The notes under the pieces: model-generated | What the model was told of the DNA's origin: nothing | Databases searched by the model: none | What the model saw: only the letters and a program-made list of their open reading frames with translations | Program-made: the position numbers and the translations under genes | Part shown: piece after piece, positions 57,466-64,000 of the stretch | Layout of the letters: each line of letters starts with the position of its first letter | Position numbering within the stretch: the first letter of the stretch is position 1 | From: DATAEE01 sp963725145 | GTDB taxonomy: Bacteria; Acidobacteriota; Vicinamibacteria; Vicinamibacterales; 2-12-FULL-66-21 | NCBI GenBank assembly: GCA_963725145.1 | Contig: CAVRXL010000013.1 | Coordinates: 620,001 to 684,000 of the forward strand | DNA length: 64,000 bases | Direction: 5' to 3'

Positions 57466-60400
57466 ATGAGAGCGGTCACGCTACGCCTTGTCGCCGGTCT
57501 GTTCTCGTTGCTGTTGGCCTCGCCGCTCATGGCGCAGACGGCCACCACGGCTTCGATGTCGGGCCGCATCACCGACGCGCAGGGATCCGTCGTTCCCGGC
57601 GCGACCGTCACGCTCACCGACCGGGCGACCACCCAGGCGCGCACCGGCGTCAGCGACCCGCAGGGCCGCTACGCGTTCTTCACCCTGCCTCCAGGCGTGT
57701 ACGACCTCTCTGCGACGCTCGAGGGTTTCAAAACAGCCACGGTGACCGGGATCGTCGTCGAGGCCACGCGGCCGGTCGTGCAGGACGTGGGGCTCGAGCT
57801 GGGTGGACTCGCCGAGCAAGTGACGGTGAGCGCGACATCCGAGACGCTCGTGATCAAGCGCGACTCGAGCGTCGGCAACACGATCGAGCGCGAGCGCCTC
57901 ATGCTGCTGCCGAACCTGACGCGCGACGCCGCCAACCTGCTCGCGCTCCAGCCCGGCGCCACGTCGACCGGGTTCGTGACCGGCGCGCGGACCGACCAGG
58001 CGACGTACTCGGTCGATGGCATCGACGTCTCGGACAACGTGATTGGTACGACGTTCCGGACAGCCGTTCCGACGCCCGCCGAGTCGATCGAGGAATTCCG
58101 GATGACCGTGGCCAACCCGAACGTCAGCTTCGGCCGGTCGTCGGGCGCGCAGGTGTCCTTCGTCACCAAGCGCGGCACCAACAGCTTCCACGGCTCGGTG
58201 TACGGCTACACGCAGGACGAGAACTGGAACGCGACGAGCTGGGACACGAACCGCCTCGGCCTGCCGAAGCCACCCCTCGAGGACAACCGGTTCGGCGGGT
58301 CGCTCGGCGGACCGATCATCAAAGGCAAGACGTTCTTCTTCGGGCTCTACGAGGGCCGCCGCGACCGAGGGTCGTCCAGCGTCACGCGGCTCGTCCCAAC
58401 GGCATCGCTCAAGCAGGGCCTGCTCCAGTTCCGTGATGCCAGCGGCGCCGTGCAGACGATCAATCCGCGTACCTTCGACCCCCGCGGCCTCGGCGCGAAT
58501 CCGCTGATCCTCCAGGTGCTCTCGCTGTATCCCGAACCGAACGACTTCACTTCGGGCGACGGCTTGAACACCGCCGGCTTCACCTTCGACTACGCCACCC
58601 CGACCGACGACAACCAGGGAATCTTCAGGCTCGATCATTCCTTCAGCTCAGACTGGCGGCTCGACGCCTCGGTGAACATCGCGGACCGGAAGCGGCGGGA
58701 CCAGAGTCAGGTGGACATCGTCAATCGGCTGGCGGTACGCCCGTTTCCGACCAAGGGCCGCTCGCTCTCGGTCGGCCTGATCGGCGTGCTCAGCTCGACC
58801 CTGACGAACGAGTTCCGAGTGGGTTACGTGAAGGACGACCGGGCTATCGGTGCCATCGACCCGGCGCCGCAGGTGCCGGGGCTGAACATCGCCGTCGATC
58901 TGGCCGGGACCTTTCTGGGAGAACCGGTCGACGTCGGGACGCAGAACGCGCGCCGCCAGGCGTTCCCGCTCGAGACCTATCAGGTCATCAACAACCTGAC
59001 GTGGCTCAAAGGCAGCCACACCCTGCAGGGCGGCTTCAACCTCCGGTTCATGCACGAAGAAGACTTCCGGAACGACAAGGTGATCGGTTCGATCAGCACC
59101 CCGGTCGCGCAGGTGTCGGCGCTGCAGTTCAGCCCGATACCCGCTTCTCAGCGTCCGAGCTTCATCGCCGCCGCCGACGTCCAGCGCTACAACCAGTTGT
59201 ATGCAGCGCTCCTCGGGCAGGTCGATTCGTCCGCCTACATGGCGACCAGGGACGGCAACCTTCAGCCGAATCCAATCGGCACCGGGCTCATCACCGAATC
59301 CGATCTGAGCGCGTACGAGTTCTACGCGGCGGATACGTGGCAGGTGTCGCCGACCTTCACCCTGAACTACGGGCTCACCTACAACTGGCAGACGCCGCCG
59401 ACCGAAAAGGAGGGCCGGCAGACGCTGCTGACGTTCCGGGACACGGGCCAGCTGGTCGATCCGAAGCGGTACCTCGCCGACAAACGCGCCGCCGCAGAGC
59501 GCGGCGAGGTTTACAACCCGGCGCTGGCGTACGTCCCCATCAAGGAGTCCGGGCGCAGCCACGCCTTCGACATCGACTGGACGAACGTCTCGCCGCGCAT
59601 CTCTGCGGCGTGGACGCCGTCGTTCACCAGCGGCTTGACGAACCGGCTCTTCGGCGACGGCAAGAGCGTCATCCGCGGCGGGTACTCGCTGCTCTACGAC
59701 CGGAGCACCACCGTGCAGACCATCACGATTCCGACGCTCGGCGTCGGCTTCGCGCAGACGCTGTCGGCAAACAGTCCGCGCAACGCCGCCGGCCAGCCGT
59801 TCCGCGTCGGCGTCGACGGGCAGATTCCCGTCCCGGTCAACACCGCCGCGCAATCGCCGATCGTCCCGAATCTCGGGTTCGGTGAAACGCTGTCGTTCGT
59901 CGTGGATCCCAACATCACAGTGCCGCGAAGCCACACGGCGAGCCTCACCCTGCAGCGCGAGCTGCGCGGCGACCTGGTCCTCGAGCTCGGGTACATCGGC
60001 CGGTACGGCCGCAACCTGTATCAGAGCGTCAACCTGAACCAGGTGCCGTACATGTTCCGGGACAATATCTCGGGGCAGACGTTCGCACAGGCATTCGACG
60101 CGCTGGCCGCCCAGTTGCGCGCGAATCCCGGCGGTGCCGCGAGCGTCACGCCGCAACCGTGGTTCGAGAACCTTCTGACACGCCTGCCGGCGGGTTCCAG
60201 AACCCGATCGCTCGCGGCGGTCAGCACCGCGGACATCATCAACGGGAATTTGAGCAACCTGTTCCTGTTCGTCATGGACTCCCTCGCGGCGCAGTCGTTC
60301 GACAACCTGCAGGTGCTCGAGCTGTTCATGCGGACCTCGCTCGGCCGCTCCAACTACAACGGCTTCTTCACGACGATCCGCAAGCGCTTTTCGAACGGCC

Positions 60401-61149
60401 TGGCGTTCGACGCCAACTACACGTGGTCGAAATCGCTCGATCAGGTCGGCGCGGTGCAGAACAGCGCATCGCTTCTCCCGAACTCCTTCGATCCCGACTC
60501 CGACTACGGCCCATCGTTCGACGACGTCACCCACATCTTCAACAGCAACTGGGTCTACGACCTGCCGTTCGGTTCGGGCCGCTGGTGGGGCGGCTGGTAT
60601 ACGGCGGGGATCTTCCGCGCGCAAGGCGGGTTCCCGCTCACGCTCGTGCAGGGAACGCAGGTCTTTGGCGGGAGCGCGCTGCTCGGGTTCAACTCGGGGG
60701 CCCTTCCGACGCGGGATCTTCCGGACGCCAGCGTGAATGACGGCGTCACGGGCTCGGGTGGCATCGGCACCAACAGCGACACGGCGAGAAACGGGACCGG
60801 GCTGAACCTCTTTCAGGATCCCGAAAACGTCTACAACGGCGTCCGGCGGCTGCGGCTCAGCGAAGATACGCAGACCGGCCGCGGCGTCGTCCGCGGCCTC
60901 GGGTTCTGGCAGCTCGACCTGAGTCTCGGGAAATCCACGCGGATTGCCGGGGACACGCGGCTGACCATCTCGGTCGACGCGATCAACGTGCTGAACCACG
61001 TCAACTTCGCCGATCCGACCACGCTCGCGGCGACGACGACGAGTCTGCAGCAGCAGACCAACTTCGGCGTCATCACGAACCAGCGGATCAACACCGTACA
61101 GAACATCCTGCCGCGCCGCGTCCAGCTCGGCGTGCGGTTCGATTTCTAA
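57466..61149 (+). CDS. Oar-type TonB-dependent receptor
   Basis: 1227 residues, with a signal peptide (LVAGLFSLLLASPLMAQ). Residues ~25-110 are a carboxypeptidase-regulatory-like domain (SGRITDAQGSVVPGATVTLTD, SDPQGRYAFFTLPPGVYDL). A plug domain follows (ATYSVDGIDVSDNVIG, RMTVANPNVSFGRSSGAQVSFVTKRGTNSFHGSVYGY) and a long barrel ends in RRVQLGVRFDF. This is the very large 'carboxypeptidase regulatory-like TonB receptor' class abundant in Acidobacteriota, importing large substrates across the outer membrane with TonB/ExbBD energy. It leads a unit with a serine hydrolase and an M19 dipeptidase; control by the adjacent RpiR protein is suggested by the palindrome at 57426-57441. Substrate probably peptides or glycopeptides (inference). 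Confidence 0.93.
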   Translation: MRAVTLRLVAGLFSLLLASPLMAQTATTASMSGRITDAQGSVVPGATVTLTDRATTQARTGVSDPQGRYAFFTLPPGVYDLSATLEGFKTATVTGIVVEATRPVVQDVGLELGGLAEQVTVSATSETLVIKRDSSVGNTIERERLMLLPNLTRDAANLLALQPGATSTGFVTGARTDQATYSVDGIDVSDNVIGTTFRTAVPTPAESIEEFRMTVANPNVSFGRSSGAQVSFVTKRGTNSFHGSVYGYTQDENWNATSWDTNRLGLPKPPLEDNRFGGSLGGPIIKGKTFFFGLYEGRRDRGSSSVTRLVPTASLKQGLLQFRDASGAVQTINPRTFDPRGLGANPLILQVLSLYPEPNDFTSGDGLNTAGFTFDYATPTDDNQGIFRLDHSFSSDWRLDASVNIADRKRRDQSQVDIVNRLAVRPFPTKGRSLSVGLIGVLSSTLTNEFRVGYVKDDRAIGAIDPAPQVPGLNIAVDLAGTFLGEPVDVGTQNARRQAFPLETYQVINNLTWLKGSHTLQGGFNLRFMHEEDFRNDKVIGSISTPVAQVSALQFSPIPASQRPSFIAAADVQRYNQLYAALLGQVDSSAYMATRDGNLQPNPIGTGLITESDLSAYEFYAADTWQVSPTFTLNYGLTYNWQTPPTEKEGRQTLLTFRDTGQLVDPKRYLADKRAAAERGEVYNPALAYVPIKESGRSHAFDIDWTNVSPRISAAWTPSFTSGLTNRLFGDGKSVIRGGYSLLYDRSTTVQTITIPTLGVGFAQTLSANSPRNAAGQPFRVGVDGQIPVPVNTAAQSPIVPNLGFGETLSFVVDPNITVPRSHTASLTLQRELRGDLVLELGYIGRYGRNLYQSVNLNQVPYMFRDNISGQTFAQAFDALAAQLRANPGGAASVTPQPWFENLLTRLPAGSRTRSLAAVSTADIINGNLSNLFLFVMDSLAAQSFDNLQVLELFMRTSLGRSNYNGFFTTIRKRFSNGLAFDANYTWSKSLDQVGAVQNSASLLPNSFDPDSDYGPSFDDVTHIFNSNWVYDLPFGSGRWWGGWYTAGIFRAQGGFPLTLVQGTQVFGGSALLGFNSGALPTRDLPDASVNDGVTGSGGIGTNSDTARNGTGLNLFQDPENVYNGVRRLRLSEDTQTGRGVVRGLGFWQLDLSLGKSTRIAGDTRLTISVDAINVLNHVNFADPTTLAATTTSLQQQTNFGVITNQRINTVQNILPRRVQLGVRFDF

Positions 61150-61165
61150 CGCAGGAGCGACGGTC

Positions 61166-63304
61166 ATGACGATGCGCGCAATCTCCCTGCTCGTCCTGCT
61201 GGCCGGCGTCGCCACCGCAGGCGAGCCGGCACTCGCGCGCGTTTCTCAGCGCGGAGAAGCGTCGGCCGCCGGACGCTGGGCAGGGGCGATCACCCTGCCC
61301 AGCGCCGAGCTCGAGATCGCCGTCACGCTGACCTCGTCCAGCGGCGGCTGGAGCGGAACGATCGACATCCCCGCGCAGGGCGCACGCGGCGTCGCGCTCG
61401 CCGACGTGGTGGTGCAGGGGTCGGCGGTCTCGTTTGCGTTGCCCTCGGTGCCGGGCGCGCCTGCGTTCAAGGGCACGCTCGCGACCGACGGCGCGTCCAT
61501 CACAGGCACCTTCAGCCAGGCGGGGCAGTCGCTGCCGTTCAAGCTCGAACGGAAACGCGATCCGTCGGCCTCCGCCTCCTCTGCGCTCGCCGGGTTCGAC
61601 GAGTTCGTCCAGTCGGCCATGAAGAGCTGGAACGTGCCCGGCGTGGCCGTCGCCATCGTCAAGGACGGCGAGGTCGTGCTCGCGAAGGGCTACGGCCTGC
61701 GCAACATTCAGTCGAACCTGCCCGTCACGCCCGACACGATCTTCCCGATCGCCTCGTCGAGCAAGGCGTTCACGACGATGGCATTGGGGATTCTGGTGGA
61801 GGAGGGGAAGCTCGCGTGGGACGAGCCGGTCACCAAGTACCTTCCGGCGTTTGCGCTGAAGGACGAAGTCGCCGGGGAGGGGATGACGCCTCGGGATCTC
61901 GTGACGCACCGGGCAGGTCTGCCACGGCATGACCTGGTCTGGTACGGCGCAAAGCTGTCGAGGACGGAGCTCGTCGATCGGCTGCCGTACCTCGAGCCGA
62001 ACGCGGGTTTTCGCGAGAAGTTTCAGTACCAGAATCTGATGTTCATGACGGCGGGCCACCTGTCGGCCCAGGTGGCTGGGGTGTCGTGGGAAGACGTAGT
62101 CCGTACGCGCATTCTGGACCCGCTTGGAATGAAGAATACCAACTTCGACGTGGGCGAGATCCAGAAGGGACGCGATTTCGCCGTGCCGTACACGCTGAAG
62201 GAGAAGGCCGCCATCGACGTTCCGTTCCGGGTCGTCGGCCCGATGGGCCCCGCCGGCTCGGTCAATTCCACAGTGAACGACCTGACGCGGTGGCTGAAGC
62301 TGCACGTTGGCGGTGGCATGGTCGACGGCAAGCGCATCGTGGCGGCCCGGCAGATCCAGGACATGCACCGGCCTCAGATGGTGATCCAGACCTTCCCCGG
62401 GTTGTTCGAAGACCCGGAGATTCAACAGCCGGCGTACGGATTGGGCTGGTTCATCGAGTCGTATCGCGGCAAGAAGCGCGTGCATCACGGCGGCAACGTC
62501 GACGGCTTTTCCTGCATGGTGGCGCTGATGCCGGACGATGGTCTCGGGGTCGCCGTGCTGACGAACCTCCATGGTACGCCCCTGCCCGGCATCGTCGCGC
62601 GCGTCGCGTCGGATCGGCTGCTGGGTCTCCAGCCGATCGACTGGAACGAGCGCTCACTCAAGCGGCGCGACGTAGCCGAGAAGGCCGCGGAAAGCGCCAA
62701 GAAGGCGGCGGGCGAGGAGCGCAAGACCGGCACGACGCCCGCGCACGCGCTCGACGAGTACGCCGGCGAGTACGTTCACCCCGCGTACGGATCGGTGATG
62801 GTCGCGCGCGACGGAGACCGCCTCGCGGTGCGGTTCCACGACATCCCGATGCGGCTGAATCACTGGCACTACGAGACGTTCCGTGCGGACGTAGAGGAAA
62901 AGACGCTGGCCGAGCTGAAGCTCTTCTTTCAGTTCTTCACCGACGGACAGGGCGAGATCGACCGCCTCACCGTCCCGTTCGAACCGTTCGTCGAACCGAT
63001 CTCGTTCAAGAAGCAGCCGCCGGCGCGCCTCACCGATGCGGGCTTTCTCCGTCAACTCGCCGGCGACTACGCCATGGCGGACAATCCCGCGTTCAAGATG
63101 AGCGTGACGTTGAACGCGTCGACGCTGTCGCTGACGCTTCCCGGTCAGCCTCCATACGTGCTCGAACCGGCCCACGGCACGACGTTCGTGCTGAAGGGCC
63201 TGAGCGGCTTCAGCGCTCGCTTCGTGCTCGACCCCGCCAAGCCGACGCAGTTGAAGGTGATTCAGCCGAACGGCGTCTTCACGCTGGCGAAAGTCTCTAC
63301 CTGA
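61166..63304 (+). CDS. Serine hydrolase, beta-lactamase/PBP-like (S12)
   Basis: 712 residues, signal peptide (MRAISLLVLLAGVATAGEPALA), 16 bases after the receptor stop. An N-terminal ~110-residue beta domain precedes the S12 domain: nucleophile S-x-x-K in PIASSSKAFTT, Y-x-N in FQYQNLMF, and H-x-G in RVHHGGNVDG. A C-terminal DUF3471-like domain (DEYAGEYVHPAYGSVMVARDGDRL, then LAGDYAMADNPAFKM) completes it. The family includes D-aminopeptidases, carboxypeptidases and esterases. With the receptor and the dipeptidase it suggests digestion of D-amino-acid or cell-wall peptides. Beta-lactamase activity is not implied. Confidence 0.92.
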   Translation: MTMRAISLLVLLAGVATAGEPALARVSQRGEASAAGRWAGAITLPSAELEIAVTLTSSSGGWSGTIDIPAQGARGVALADVVVQGSAVSFALPSVPGAPAFKGTLATDGASITGTFSQAGQSLPFKLERKRDPSASASSALAGFDEFVQSAMKSWNVPGVAVAIVKDGEVVLAKGYGLRNIQSNLPVTPDTIFPIASSSKAFTTMALGILVEEGKLAWDEPVTKYLPAFALKDEVAGEGMTPRDLVTHRAGLPRHDLVWYGAKLSRTELVDRLPYLEPNAGFREKFQYQNLMFMTAGHLSAQVAGVSWEDVVRTRILDPLGMKNTNFDVGEIQKGRDFAVPYTLKEKAAIDVPFRVVGPMGPAGSVNSTVNDLTRWLKLHVGGGMVDGKRIVAARQIQDMHRPQMVIQTFPGLFEDPEIQQPAYGLGWFIESYRGKKRVHHGGNVDGFSCMVALMPDDGLGVAVLTNLHGTPLPGIVARVASDRLLGLQPIDWNERSLKRRDVAEKAAESAKKAAGEERKTGTTPAHALDEYAGEYVHPAYGSVMVARDGDRLAVRFHDIPMRLNHWHYETFRADVEEKTLAELKLFFQFFTDGQGEIDRLTVPFEPFVEPISFKKQPPARLTDAGFLRQLAGDYAMADNPAFKMSVTLNASTLSLTLPGQPPYVLEPAHGTTFVLKGLSGFSARFVLDPAKPTQLKVIQPNGVFTLAKVST

Positions 63305-63315
63305 GCGAGCGGTTC

Positions 63316-64000
63316 ATGCCTGGTCGACGCGATCTTCTGAGGGCGTTCGTCAGCCTCGGCGCCGCCGCTGTCGGCGGACGCCACGTCCTGCTTGCCTCGA
63401 GCGAAGTCGAGAGGTTCGCGCAATCTCGCGAATACTCCGCGCGGGCGGTCGACCTGGTCCGCCGGGCCACGGTCATCGACATGCTCAGCCCGCTCACGCT
63501 GGACTTCCCGAAGTTCGGGCGGTGGATGAGCGACCCGGACGCCTTCACGGCGGCCGATCTCGCGCCGTTCCGGACCTCGGGCATCAACGTCTTCCATATT
63601 GCCGTCGGCACCGGCGGGCCCAACGCGCACGCGCAGACACTGCAGTTCGTTTCCGCCTGGAACTCGTTTCTCGCCAACCAGGATGAGGCGTTCCTACGGA
63701 TCGACAGCGCGGCAGATCTGGATCGTGTCAAGAGCTCAGGCCGCGTCGGCGTGCTGCTCGGGGTTCAGAACGCCGAACACTTCCGGACGGCCGACGACGT
63801 CGATCTGTTTTATGCCGCGGGGCAGCGGGTATCCCAGCTCACGTACAACGCGCGGAACCTGATCGGCAACGGATCCACGGAGCGCCGCGACGAAGGGATC
63901 TCCGATTTCGGCGTGACGATAGTCGAGCGCATGAACAAGACCGGCATGGCCGTCGACGTCTCGCACTGCGGCGATCGCACGACCCTCGACGCGTTCGACG
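63316..64000 (+). CDS. M19-family (membrane) dipeptidase, 3' end outside window
   Basis: 228 residues are visible, from ATG 63316, 11 bases after the hydrolase stop; the gene runs off the end. A twin-Arg-like signal is present (GRRDLLRAFVSLGAAAVGG). M19 features: AVDLVRRATVIDML, AFLRIDSAADLDRVKSSGRVGVLLGVQNAEHF (metal-bridging acid region), RVSQLTYNARNLIGNGSTERRDEGISDFG and VDVSHCGDRT (metal His). The canonical HxD of the first strand (usually VIDGHND) is replaced by VIDMLSPLTLD, so metal binding would differ from the renal dipeptidase type. Translocon partner genes lie elsewhere. It likely cleaves dipeptides, including D-residue ones, outside the cytoplasm. Confidence 0.88.
   Translation, partial: MPGRRDLLRAFVSLGAAAVGGRHVLLASSEVERFAQSREYSARAVDLVRRATVIDMLSPLTLDFPKFGRWMSDPDAFTAADLAPFRTSGINVFHIAVGTGGPNAHAQTLQFVSAWNSFLANQDEAFLRIDSAADLDRVKSSGRVGVLLGVQNAEHFRTADDVDLFYAAGQRVSQLTYNARNLIGNGSTERRDEGISDFGVTIVERMNKTGMAVDVSHCGDRTTLDAFD

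Noticed and set aside
58648..61215. 855-codon open frame on the minus strand opposite the TonB receptor
   Set aside because: It is a composition-driven antisense frame, rich in Arg/Val/Gln without any domain; the receptor on the plus strand is unmistakable.
61166..63304. Antibiotic beta-lactamase
   Set aside because: It has S12 motifs but is far longer, with DUF3471-like and other domains, and sits in a peptide-uptake unit; a resistance role is not supported.
1..64000. CRISPR arrays, tRNA/rRNA genes, transposases, integrases
   Set aside because: No spaced repeats of CRISPR type, cloverleaf, rRNA-like stretch or recombinase motifs were seen on reading.

Overview
The window is high-GC bacterial DNA with densely packed, often ATGA-overlapping genes. 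The genes point to an Acidobacteriota-like organism, possibly Vicinamibacteria. The evidence is a very large Oar-type TonB receptor, a 'VWFA-related' secreted protein, a TPR-CHAT protein next to a small zinc-finger gene, a DUF4097 protein, a DUF4142 lipoprotein and families of tiny palindromic intergenic repeats. This placement is inference from gene content; no rRNA, tRNA, CRISPR array or insertion sequence was seen.

Layout. (1) 1-4908, plus strand: the end of a TPR-CHAT protein, a zinc-finger anti-sigma-like protein, an RsbT-like switch ATPase, a histidine kinase whose N-terminal domain looks like RsbU_N, and a NarL/FixJ response regulator. (2) 5261-6958, plus: a secreted FN3-like/lectin-like protein behind a candidate sigma-54 promoter. 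(3) 6779-48067, minus: about 36 genes in one direction, forming an exopolysaccharide locus. It starts with a NusG-like antiterminator, an outer-membrane barrel, a BY-kinase, a priming sugar transferase, a Wza-like exporter and a Wzz-like chain-length protein. An adenylation enzyme/ACP/flavin-oxidoreductase module follows, then secreted proteins, aminotransferases, glycosyltransferases, deacetylases, FemAB/GNAT acyltransferases, AsnB, SGNH enzymes, a flippase and an O-antigen ligase. Many members resemble the families that travel with exosortase A (XrtA), but no exosortase or PEP-CTERM target is visible. (4) 48330-49145, minus: a secreted PI3K/HipA-fold kinase-like protein. (5) 49261-56408: an amidohydrolase, a DUF4142 lipoprotein, an acyl ligase-ACP-PlsC fusion with an apparent frameshift, a DUF4097 protein and a VWA protein, separated by several kinds of short repeats. 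(6) 56459-64000: an RpiR regulator divergent from a TonB receptor, a serine beta-lactamase-family hydrolase and a truncated M19 dipeptidase, probably a peptide/amino-acid scavenging unit.

Most notable: the only two sizeable gaps in the 41-kb minus-strand run (31358-31572 and upstream of the nusG-like gene at 48068-48329) carry the same composite element. It has two conserved sequence blocks followed by a GC hairpin and two tiny GAA(A)-loop hairpins. With a NusG paralogue encoded directly behind one copy, this looks like a leader for processive antitermination. Other points are a GT4/low-molecular-weight phosphatase/AlkP-type triple fusion, an RsbT-like ATPase paired with an RsbU_N-type histidine kinase, an adenylation/ACP/LLM-monooxygenase module inside the polysaccharide locus, and two single-base frameshifts in otherwise well-conserved genes.
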